From Coprobacillus sp. (GTDB taxonomy: Bacteria > Bacillota_I > Bacilli_A > RFN20 > CAG-826), in NCBI GenBank assembly GCA_021203815.1, contig JAJQAL010000008.1:1-34372 (forward strand): a stretch of 34,372 nt of DNA, in the 5' to 3' direction. The notes under the pieces were generated by a model that did no database searches, was not told the origin of the DNA, and saw only the letters and a list, made by a program, of their open reading frames with translations. The translations under genes were made by a program, and so were the position numbers. Shown piece by piece: positions 1 to 7,891 of this stretch. How positions within the stretch are numbered: the stretch's first letter is position 1; the number at the start of each line of letters is the position of its first letter.

Positions 1-435
1 GATGTTCACACCATAGATCACTTCCTTTTTGGAGATAAATTTGTTTATCTCATAATCGACAGGTATTTTCATGGCGATTTATCTGGAAAAGGAAGAGATG
101 GGTCACTTATTTTTGTTCCTAATAATGGGAAAAGGCAATATGTCACTAATCCCTTTGGTACTCTAAAAGAGTACACCTCTACTATAGAAAACTTGACAAA
201 CTTCCCAAATTCGTCAATTATAGGTATTGTTCTTGTAAATGATGATTGCAAAGTTGCAATCATGAATGAATCTGAACAGTTCTTTATTGCGAACAGAAGC
301 GATTTAGCTAGTCTAGTAAAGGATATTGAATCTCGGGATAGTGAATATCTCTATGAAGATCAGCTCTCACTCAAAGTGAAAGAAATCGCTAGTATGAATC
401 TAAATGAAAGGAAAGGCAAAACAAATGAGCGATAA
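1..435 (+). CDS. C-terminal part of a NERD-like (nuclease-related domain) protein, truncated at window start
   Basis: Frame 1 is open from base 1 to the TGA..TAA region at 435 (the listed ORF 193..435 is its tail). Translation DVHTIDHFLFGDKFVYLIIDRYFHGDLSGKGRDGSLIF...NPFGTLKEYTSTIENL...SIIGIVLVNDDCKV resembles a NERD domain (iDHlli / NP / IVviN pattern). Confidence 0.6.
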   Translation, partial: DVHTIDHFLFGDKFVYLIIDRYFHGDLSGKGRDGSLIFVPNNGKRQYVTNPFGTLKEYTSTIENLTNFPNSSIIGIVLVNDDCKVAIMNESEQFFIANRSDLASLVKDIESRDSEYLYEDQLSLKVKEIASMNLNERKGKTNER

Positions 436-1588
436 TTACAGCGATATTATCGATAATGATCAGCTAACGAACACAAATTTATGGCGTTCCGCTATGAATA
501 TTTATCGTGGTCAATGGGCAACTAACTGGATTTTGTCCTTTATTTTCATTTTGGTAACCTGTGGAATTCTTCTAATTGGGCTTTATAGTTACACGATTAT
601 TCTCATTTTTGTTTTAATTCCGCTTATAATTTTGCCTCTTTTCTATGCCACTTTAAGTGCTCATTATAAAGTCTATAAAGAAGGGGCCAAGATTACCTTT
701 CAAAGCTTTTTCTCAGATTTTGCAGCCTTTTACAAAAGAAGCAGCAGAGGAACGTTTAGTTTTTGGAAGTCTTTCCTCGTTTATATAGTGGCTTATTTAA
801 TTTGCGAAATTCTATTCCAATATATTGCTCTACTTGTTTGTCAAAGCATTGATGCTGAAGTTTTCTCTGAGATGAATACTCTTCTTGGAACGATAGAGAC
901 TAGCTATCCTACATTTGGAGAAGTTTATGATGTCCTTGGAGATGAATGTTATAGGATGTACATGACCTATCTTGCGGTCGCTATGATGCCCACAATGGCG
1001 ATTCCAGTTATATTCTTTATCTTTGTTGTCTTTAAATCTTCGCTTTCAATTTATTATAGACAGGCTCATCCCGCCGTTAATCCCTCTTCGGTTAATAATA
1101 CCTTCCAAATGACTTTAAGAAATAATAAGACTCCATATCGAAAAGACCTATGGTCAATGATTGGACCTATTCTGGGATTATATGTAGCTGGGTATGCTAT
1201 TACCGGTGTTCTACTTCTTATTTTTATGGATAGTTACGGCGGCTATTACTATTACCCATCTATTCTTGGTATTGTCGGTGGGTTTGTTGCTATCTTCTTC
1301 TTTATGCCTTTTTATATGCCGGCGTCGGTATCATTCTATGAGAAATGGCAGAAAGAATATGACAACTCGAATTTAAGATATACCGCTATGATGGCGGACC
1401 GTTTTGCTCAGCAAGCTCAGATGGCGGAGCAGCAGAGAAAGATTATGGAAGACCAGATGAGACAGCAGGGAATAGACCCTGATGACTACCGTAACCAGAA
1501 TAATAATCAGGAGGAATCTCCTAATGATAATAATGGTGATGATGGTCCGAGTGGTTGTAGTGATGACGGAGGCTTCTGGTCTAACTAA
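425..1588 (+). CDS. Multi-pass membrane protein with an Asn/Asp-rich cytosolic tail
   Basis: ORF 404..1588. The ATG at 425 follows an AAAGGAAAGG Shine-Dalgarno-like stretch. Several hydrophobic segments are followed by a QQGIDPDDYRNQNNNQEESPNDNNGDDG tail. Confidence 0.7.
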   Translation: MSDNYSDIIDNDQLTNTNLWRSAMNIYRGQWATNWILSFIFILVTCGILLIGLYSYTIILIFVLIPLIILPLFYATLSAHYKVYKEGAKITFQSFFSDFAAFYKRSSRGTFSFWKSFLVYIVAYLICEILFQYIALLVCQSIDAEVFSEMNTLLGTIETSYPTFGEVYDVLGDECYRMYMTYLAVAMMPTMAIPVIFFIFVVFKSSLSIYYRQAHPAVNPSSVNNTFQMTLRNNKTPYRKDLWSMIGPILGLYVAGYAITGVLLLIFMDSYGGYYYYPSILGIVGGFVAIFFFMPFYMPASVSFYEKWQKEYDNSNLRYTAMMADRFAQQAQMAEQQRKIMEDQMRQQGIDPDDYRNQNNNQEESPNDNNGDDGPSGCSDDGGFWSN

Positions 1589-1609
1589 AAAAAAAGAGAC
1601 TAATGTCTC
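1587..1609 (-). terminator. Intrinsic terminator for the minus-strand tRNA-Gly
   Basis: GAGAC-TAAT-GTCTC hairpin. On the minus strand it is followed by a run of nine T (plus-strand A run 1587-1595). Confidence 0.6.
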
Positions 1610-1614
1610 ACTAA

Positions 1615-1688
1615 TGGAGCAGGTGACGGGAATCGGACCCGCGTATCTACCTTGGCAAGGTAGTGTTCTGCCACTGAACTACACCTGC
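1615..1688 (-). tRNA. tRNA-Gly (anticodon GCC), CCA encoded
   Basis: Reverse complement GCAGGTG...TACC TTGCCAA GGTA...GGGTCCGATTCCCG...CACCTGC T CCA folds as a cloverleaf. Confidence 0.93.
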
Positions 1689-1753
1689 AATCGCAGTATG
1701 ATTATTATAGCAAAATAGACAAAATATGCAATATAAAAAAAGAAAGGAAATGT

Positions 1754-3427
1754 ATGACAACTGATAAAGAACTTGCTGATCTTATCTTTCCAGATGTCAG
1801 TGAAACTATTGATGATTTAGAGGCTCGATATCCAGCGAGAAATTTAAAAGAGGGCGCGGAAGTTACAAGGTTTGCTCCATCTCCGACCGGTTTTTTACAT
1901 ACCGGTTCTTTATTCACTTCTATGGTTTGTCGTAAGGTAGCCACGCAAACAGGCGGGGTCTTCTTTATTCGCTTAGAAGATACCGACACAAAAAGAGAAG
2001 TAGAAAACTCAAGAACCATCCTTTTCGAACAATTAAAATCATTCAATATAATCCCAGATGAGGGATATTTTGGAAATGAAGAAAAGGGTTTATATGGTCC
2101 TTATGTTCAATCAAAAAGAGCAGATGTTTATAAAGTAGTTATTAAACATTTAATAGAAATTGGACGCGCTTATCCTTGCTTCTGTACGCCAGAAGAACTT
2201 GATGAAATAAGAAAAGAACAAGAGGAAGCAAAATTATTAACTGGGTATTACGGCCAATTTGCAAAGTATAGATTTATCTCAAATGATGAGCGAAAAGCCC
2301 TCATTGAAAGTGGAAAACCCTACGTAATCCGCTTTAAATCACTTGGAAATCATGTTAAAAAAATCAAAGTTCACGATTTAATTCATAAAGATTTTGATAT
2401 TGCTCAAAACGATTTAGATATTGTTATCTTTAAAAGCGACGGACTCCCTACTTATCATTTTGCGCATGTTGTCGATGATCATTTTATGAGAACCACCACT
2501 GTTATCCGTGGCGAAGAGTGGATTGCGTCTCTTCCAATTCATTTAGATTTATTTGAAGCATTAGGTTGGGAACCTCCTAAATATGCGCATATCCCGCTTA
2601 TTCTTAAATTAGATGAGGAGGGACATAAACGTAAATTGTCTAAGAGACTTGATCCTGAAGCCGCTGTTTCATATTTTATTGAGGAGGGTTATCCTAGTGA
2701 AGCTGTCATTATGTATCTAATGACTATTGCTAATACCAATTTTGAGGAATGGATTTTCCAGCATCATTTCAAAGACATGGATCAATTTGAATTTTCTTTT
2801 GATAAAATGTCGTCGGACGGCTCGTTATTTGATATTAATAAATTGACTTTCTTTTCTAGAGAAATCCTTGCGAATTACACTAAATCTGAAATTACTGATG
2901 CGATTTTAGAATATGCAAAGAAGTATAATAAGGATTTAGAAACCCTCATTGAAAACGACCGAACCTACTTTGAGGAGATTATGAATATAGAAAGGGAGAG
3001 AGACAATCCCCGAAAGGACTATGATAAATACTCAAATATATATGATTCTGTTGGCTTCTTCTATGACGAAATATACGGTGATTTAATTTCAAATCCCTCT
3101 ATTCTCCCCTTTAATCATGAGAAATTTAGCAATTCTATTATAAAAGAAGTGCTCCAGGCCTTATATGATAATATCAATTTGCCAGATGAAGAAAGCGACT
3201 GGTTTGCTAATATTAAGAAAATAGGTGGTAGTATTGGTTTTGCGGAAAATAATCGCGCATTTAAAGAGAATCCTGATTTATATAAGGGAGTTGTCGCCGA
3301 TGTAGCGGAAATTTTAAGAATTACGCTTACATGTAGAAAAAACTCCCCCAATCTTTATTATGTTATGAAAGTATTGGGGTTAGAACGCAGTAAACAAAGA
3401 ATTGCACATATGATATCTTTGTTATAG
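1754..3427 (+). CDS. gltX: Glutamyl-tRNA synthetase (long, about 557-aa form)
   Basis: TRFAPSPTGFLHTGSLFTS, FFIRLEDTDTKREVE, KRKLSKR signature. AAAGGA ribosome-binding site upstream. Confidence 0.93.
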   Translation: MTTDKELADLIFPDVSETIDDLEARYPARNLKEGAEVTRFAPSPTGFLHTGSLFTSMVCRKVATQTGGVFFIRLEDTDTKREVENSRTILFEQLKSFNIIPDEGYFGNEEKGLYGPYVQSKRADVYKVVIKHLIEIGRAYPCFCTPEELDEIRKEQEEAKLLTGYYGQFAKYRFISNDERKALIESGKPYVIRFKSLGNHVKKIKVHDLIHKDFDIAQNDLDIVIFKSDGLPTYHFAHVVDDHFMRTTTVIRGEEWIASLPIHLDLFEALGWEPPKYAHIPLILKLDEEGHKRKLSKRLDPEAAVSYFIEEGYPSEAVIMYLMTIANTNFEEWIFQHHFKDMDQFEFSFDKMSSDGSLFDINKLTFFSREILANYTKSEITDAILEYAKKYNKDLETLIENDRTYFEEIMNIERERDNPRKDYDKYSNIYDSVGFFYDEIYGDLISNPSILPFNHEKFSNSIIKEVLQALYDNINLPDEESDWFANIKKIGGSIGFAENNRAFKENPDLYKGVVADVAEILRITLTCRKNSPNLYYVMKVLGLERSKQRIAHMISLL

Positions 3428-3438
3428 AATAATCCTGT

Positions 3439-3513
3439 GGTCCCATGGTCAAGAGGTTAAGACGAGACCCTCTCAAGGTCTAATCCCCGGTTCGATTCCG
3501 GGTGGGATCACCA
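3439..3513 (+). tRNA. tRNA-Glu (anticodon CTC), CCA encoded
   Basis: GGTCCCA acceptor pairs with TGGGATC. Anticodon arm AGACC CTCTCAA GGTCT, T-arm CCCGGTTCGATTCCGGG, ACCA end. Confidence 0.92.
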
Positions 3514-3723
3514 AAAACTATTCAAAAAAAACAAAAAAGGCCATACATACTAATTAAAAAATTTAAAAAAAATTTAATTTTAAAAATTCGAAAAAAACCG
3601 CAATTTCCATACAAAAAATTTGATATTAAAATTAAAGTTAGAAACTGCGCTTTTTTTAATAAATTTTCTTTTGCATTACGCGCGAAAACAATTAAAATAT
3701 AAAACATAAAGGAGATTCTATTT

Positions 3724-5397
3724 ATGGAAAAAGAAAAGAAATCTAAATCTTTACTAATAATTGGTTTAATTGCTTTATGCCTTGTTGTTGTTTTTGTAGT
3801 TTTCTATTTCTTACAATATCTATTCCTTGCTGAGGAAGGTGTAGGATTTGTTGATTACTTAAATAATGTCCAAGTAAAACAAATGACCGATTACTTCCAA
3901 TTTGGAGGTACGAGTTATGAGTGGGGCGATCTCTGGGCAAATACAAATTTACTTGCCGGATATCTCACATTACTTGTGTGCGTAATCCTTCTTATTGTTT
4001 CTATAGTAATGGCCTGTGTTAAAAAGAATGGCTGGGTCTTATTAGGATGGCTTCCAATCTTAGTCCTCACTGCTGGTGTCTTCGACATGGCAGGAACAAT
4101 TGAGGTTCCAGGATTCATGTCATTCATTGTTACTAACATTAACGACTTTAGAGATGGTGCTGAGGGTCTTACCGCATTAAGATTCTCTTACTTCCTTATT
4201 GTTCAAATTATTTACGCTCTTGGTTGTCTCTTTGCAGCAGTTTACTGGATTATGTGTTTAGTCCGTACTTGCAAGAGACCAGTTGGGGCTTTCGATGAAG
4301 AAGTCGAGCTCGAAGAAGAAATTGAGCTTGAGGAAGAGAATCCATTTGATTCCTTCACCGACAGCGAAGATGTTGAGCCTGAGCCAATTCCACTCTTTGT
4401 AGCGGAACCTGAGGCTGAAGTCGAAGAAGTTGCCCCTGTTGCTGAGAAAGTCGCTGTTGCTCCTGAAGCTCCAGTTGAGGAGACTGTTGCTCCTGCTAGT
4501 GCAACCGATGAACTCATTGAGATGTTAAAAGAAGTCGTTAGAGAGACTGTTAAAGAGGAGCTTGGTCATCCTAGTGAGGGCGAGCCTCATCATCACACCA
4601 GTGCTGTTGGTGGACCTCTTGTTGTCCAGTATTTCAATGGACCAGTTCCAACTAACGTCATTCCCCATCATGCGCATCATGAAGGCGGCCACGAACACCA
4701 CGAAGGTGGAGAGCCACACGAAGGAAGTTGCGATGATGATGAACATCATCCATGTGGTCCCTACGAACAGCAATTTGTCGATCCTAATGTCACCCCAATT
4801 GTGGTAAATATTTACCCCAATGGTGAAACTTGCGTTTCTGATTATGAGGAGGAAGAGGTTTGTGAGCCTGCGCCAGAGCCAGCTCCTGCAGCTCCAGTAA
4901 AAGCTGCAAAGCCAAAACCCACCCCCGTCAGAGAAACAGTTAGTGATGAAGTTCCTGTTGTAGGACCTGTCGATGACAGTAAGATTGTCCGTATTCCATT
5001 CCAGACTAGAATAGTCGCCGCGGAAAAGGACATGAAGGACAACTATAATGTCCTAAAGAACACCATTCTCTCTTATGGTGTGAAATCCCGTGTGTCAAAC
5101 AGTGGTGATACATTCCGTCTCCACCGCAAGACCTACATTAAGATTACCATTGCTGGTAAGAGCCTAAAGCTCTACTACGCTCTTGATCCTCGTGATTATG
5201 CGGAAAGCACAATCCCTGTGCAAGATGCTGGTGATATTGCCATCTATCAGGATATTCCACTTGTGTTCAAAGTGAGATCTCCTCTCTCCCTTAGAAGAGC
5301 CATTGTTCTCATCAATGAGCTCATGGAGAAGAATGATCTCGAGCAAGGAGAAGTCCATCAGATAGATTGGGTTAAAAGAATTGCTCAAGGCCAATAA
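3724..5397 (+). CDS. Large membrane protein: N-terminal TM segments, acidic and His-rich linker, conserved C-terminal domain of unknown function
   Basis: At least four hydrophobic segments, then an E/P-rich region, an H-rich region (HHHTSAVGG...HHAHHEGGHEHHEGGEPHEG...DDDEHHPC), and a C-terminal domain RIVAAEKDMKDNYNVLKNTILSYGVKSRVSNSGDTFRLHRKTYIKITIAGKSLKLYYALDPRDY of the type seen in many uncharacterised Firmicutes proteins. Confidence 0.8.
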   Translation: MEKEKKSKSLLIIGLIALCLVVVFVVFYFLQYLFLAEEGVGFVDYLNNVQVKQMTDYFQFGGTSYEWGDLWANTNLLAGYLTLLVCVILLIVSIVMACVKKNGWVLLGWLPILVLTAGVFDMAGTIEVPGFMSFIVTNINDFRDGAEGLTALRFSYFLIVQIIYALGCLFAAVYWIMCLVRTCKRPVGAFDEEVELEEEIELEEENPFDSFTDSEDVEPEPIPLFVAEPEAEVEEVAPVAEKVAVAPEAPVEETVAPASATDELIEMLKEVVRETVKEELGHPSEGEPHHHTSAVGGPLVVQYFNGPVPTNVIPHHAHHEGGHEHHEGGEPHEGSCDDDEHHPCGPYEQQFVDPNVTPIVVNIYPNGETCVSDYEEEEVCEPAPEPAPAAPVKAAKPKPTPVRETVSDEVPVVGPVDDSKIVRIPFQTRIVAAEKDMKDNYNVLKNTILSYGVKSRVSNSGDTFRLHRKTYIKITIAGKSLKLYYALDPRDYAESTIPVQDAGDIAIYQDIPLVFKVRSPLSLRRAIVLINELMEKNDLEQGEVHQIDWVKRIAQGQ

Positions 5398-5421
5398 CTA
5401 GTTAAGTCTTAATAAACAATT

Positions 5422-5446
5422 AATCCCTCCTAGTGAGGGATTTTTT
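5422..5446 (+). terminator. Rho-independent terminator
   Basis: AATCCCTC-CTAGT-GAGGGATT stem-loop followed by TTTTT. Confidence 0.85.
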
Positions 5447-5482
5447 GTATGCTTTTTATTTAGAAAGTATATAATATAAAGC

Positions 5483-5665
5483 ATGCCAAACATTAGAAAA
5501 GACGATCCACTTGAAGAAAGAGGCGAACAAGACCACAAGTTCGACATTCATAACAAAACCGATAGAGGTATTCTTATTACTATTATTGTCATTGTCCTCA
5601 TCGCTATTGCTTTAATCGTTTTAGCGGTCTATGGTTACTATAACTGGAGAGTCTACGATGTCTAA
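5483..5665 (+). CDS. Small single-pass membrane protein (60 aa)
   Basis: Charged N-terminus then a hydrophobic segment ILITIIVIVLIAIALIVLAVYGYYNW. TATAAT lies 7 nt upstream of the ATG. Confidence 0.6.
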   Translation: MPNIRKDDPLEERGEQDHKFDIHNKTDRGILITIIVIVLIAIALIVLAVYGYYNWRVYDV

Positions 5666-6908
5666 AGATCCTTACCGACATGGCATCATCGTTTTAGATT
5701 TTATAAATAGTGAGAAGCAGAATTTTCTCCTCGAGATGTGCTCTTACTTTTTTTATATGCCCCTTGATGTCGTTTTCCTCGCTGGTGATGACTTAGATGA
5801 GGACGAGGAAGAAGAGAGTGAAACTATAACGGAAGTCGAAATTGACGAGACCTATTACTACGAAAAAGATGTCTTCTTCTCCCTTATGGACCGACTTGAA
5901 GAGCTTAAAGGAACTCTAGAAGAAGGAGACTCCTATGAAGTGATTCTTCCTATGGATTTAACTAGTAAACAAAGAGAAATGTTTTACCGACACATGCCCT
6001 TCCCTTTTTGGGAATATAGCGCTATTGTGATTAATTATCTTGCGGCGAACGCGAAGGGCGAGATGAGTGAGGTTCTCGTTGAAAGAATGTTTAGTGAAAT
6101 TAGTAAAAGAGAAGCCCATACCTACGCAGAAAGTACGCGTATGGCTAATATCGCCATTAAAAGAGAAAAGAACTACCTAAAAAATAGTGAAGAATATCTC
6201 GTCCCGATAATCGAGTCAAGAAAGAATAAGATTCTTAAATATTATAATAGTGATATCCCAATCATCGCTTTAATCGGCTATCCAAGCGCGGGGAAATCGA
6301 CGCTTTTTAATAATCTTCTTTCTAGTCTTACTGGAGTTAAAGCGAAAAGAGAGCCCTTTACTATTGAGCCTAAATATAAGCATATAAAAAACTTCCGTTA
6401 TCCCGATTTCTATCTCATGAATGGAACCGGGCTTATTATCTCGGAAGCGGATTTTATTTTTTCTAATTTAGCCCCTTACTACGAAGAATACGGCTACGCT
6501 GATCTCGTGGTTAATATCGTTGACACCACAAACGCTGATTATCTTAGTATTATTACTAATAGTGAGAATTTCCTTAAAGAGAGACAAGTTAATCCCCATC
6601 AAAAAGTCGTGCATCTCCTTAGTAAATCAGACTTAGAAAACTCGGTTATAAGAAAAATACCCCGCTCTAACGAGCTTCTTATCTCCCTTGCTAATAGCGA
6701 TGACACCGATGATATATTAGCCTTTATATTTTCCGAGCTATATAGCGAGTGGCCCCTTCTTCATCTATTTCTTCCCTACGAAGTAAGTAAAGAAAAACTC
6801 TTTAAGCACGCCTATGTTACCACGCTTGAAGAAAAAGAAAACGGCTACGAAGTAACCGCTTATCTTAATCCTAAGTATTTAAATCTATATAATGATTATA
6901 TCGTGTAG
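5658..6908 (+). CDS. HflX-like GTPase (divergent)
   Basis: P-loop ALIGYPSAGKSTLFNNLLS, then a helical region, LVVNIVDTTNADYL, and HLLSKSDL in the G4 position. Overall layout resembles HflX. The ATG at 5658 (MSKDPYRHG) is the more likely start than 5631. Confidence 0.72.
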   Translation: MSKDPYRHGIIVLDFINSEKQNFLLEMCSYFFYMPLDVVFLAGDDLDEDEEEESETITEVEIDETYYYEKDVFFSLMDRLEELKGTLEEGDSYEVILPMDLTSKQREMFYRHMPFPFWEYSAIVINYLAANAKGEMSEVLVERMFSEISKREAHTYAESTRMANIAIKREKNYLKNSEEYLVPIIESRKNKILKYYNSDIPIIALIGYPSAGKSTLFNNLLSSLTGVKAKREPFTIEPKYKHIKNFRYPDFYLMNGTGLIISEADFIFSNLAPYYEEYGYADLVVNIVDTTNADYLSIITNSENFLKERQVNPHQKVVHLLSKSDLENSVIRKIPRSNELLISLANSDDTDDILAFIFSELYSEWPLLHLFLPYEVSKEKLFKHAYVTTLEEKENGYEVTAYLNPKYLNLYNDYIV

Positions 6909-7447
6909 CCCCTTTTAGTGAGCTCCTCTACGTATTTAGCGTATATATCCCTAGTCACCTCTTCGACATTTTGCGTCTGTGAATTCACTCTAAAGTCGAC
7001 ACTTGGGATTTTTTCTTCCGCAAAAGCGGTGCGGTCGTGGACGATTCGGCCTCTAGCGTCCTCGACATTATCCCCTCTTAGCATCATCCTTTCAAATCTC
7101 ACCTCTTCAGTGGAGTCGAGATAGAAGGTAATAATAGTGGGGTCAGATAGGGCCATATAGCTTTTTAGTCCTTCAGGGTCAATAACCACGGAGGTATATA
7201 GGTCTATTCCGTCTTTTGTACTTCCATAGTAGTTATTATTAAATTCAGTGTATTCAATGAATTTATCATCATAGATCATTTCTAAAAATGTCTCTTTACT
7301 AACGAAGTGGTAGTCCACGCCGTCGACCTCTCCACTTCTTTTTTCTCTTGTCGTCGTCGTGATGACTTTTTTTATTCCAAAAAAATCGAATAGCTGCTTG
7401 GCTACCTCTGTTTTCCCTGATGCACTTGCTCCCGCTAAAACAATCAT
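6896..7447 (-). CDS. Guanylate kinase-like P-loop kinase
   Basis: MIVLAGASASGKTEVAKQL...TTTTREKRSGEVDGVDYHFVSKETFLEMI...YTEFNNNYYGS matches the guanylate kinase motif order. Confidence 0.8.
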   Translation of the reverse strand: MIVLAGASASGKTEVAKQLFDFFGIKKVITTTTREKRSGEVDGVDYHFVSKETFLEMIYDDKFIEYTEFNNNYYGSTKDGIDLYTSVVIDPEGLKSYMALSDPTIITFYLDSTEEVRFERMMLRGDNVEDARGRIVHDRTAFAEEKIPSVDFRVNSQTQNVEEVTRDIYAKYVEELTKRGYTI

Positions 7448-7483
7448 TTTCTATGTCTTTTCCTTACTTTATAGGTAAATTAT

Positions 7484-7523
7484 AAACTTTTTTAAACTTT
7501 TTTAAATTTTTTTTACCAAAAAA
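7484..7523. promoter_or_regulatory. Helically phased A/T-tracts upstream of the pilus-like operon (predicted curved DNA)
   Basis: T6 (7488-7493), T6 (7498-7503), T8 (7507-7514), A6 (7518-7523). Tract centres are exactly 10 bp apart. The first two tracts are perfect tandem copies of AAACTTTTTT. Confidence 0.5.
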
Positions 7524-7561
7524 GCCACTTTTCGCTAATACATATAAGTAGGAGGTAAATT

Positions 7562-7891
7562 ATGGCAAAAGATAATTACAAAGAAATGATCTCCATCATT
7601 AAGGAGATATCGATAACCTATTTCTTCTATCAGGATAGGGTAAGAAGAAGTAATAACGGAATGCTAGGTTCCACTAATTTAGAAGACGCTAAATCTTATA
7701 TTCAAAATACGAATCAGGCTTTTAATCAATTAACTGATGAAGAAAAGGACATCATTAATAATGAGTTCTTCTACCAAGACTACGCTGATTGGTGGATTAA
7801 AAAATATTCGAGAGGGGACTTCCAAAAGAAAAAGAAGATTGCCATGCATCAATTTATTAACTATTTCAGTGAGGTGAATAATGCTAACTAG
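7562..7891 (+). CDS. Small cytosolic protein, first gene of the pilus-like operon; function unknown
   Basis: 109 aa, strong AGGAGG ribosome-binding site, 11-bp overlap with the next gene. The C-terminal LTDEEKDIINNEFFYQDYADWWIKKYSRGDFQKKKKIAMHQFINYF looks like a small conserved Mollicutes/Firmicutes family, but I cannot name it. Confidence 0.6.
   Translation: MAKDNYKEMISIIKEISITYFFYQDRVRRSNNGMLGSTNLEDAKSYIQNTNQAFNQLTDEEKDIINNEFFYQDYADWWIKKYSRGDFQKKKKIAMHQFINYFSEVNNAN

Noticed and set aside
1705-2046. Minus-strand ORF of 113 aa within gltX
   Set aside because: Fully antisense to the start of a confident gltX gene. No recognisable motif.
3502-3702. Plus-strand ORF of 66 aa starting inside tRNA-Glu
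   Set aside because: Begins within the tRNA and continues through AT-rich sequence. Lys/Ile/Phe composition is typical of random AT-rich DNA. The opposite-strand ORF 3522..3707 is rejected for the same reason.
4242-4517. Minus-strand Ser/Thr/Gly-rich ORF of 91 aa
   Set aside because: Antisense mirror of the Glu/Pro-rich linker of the 557-aa membrane protein.
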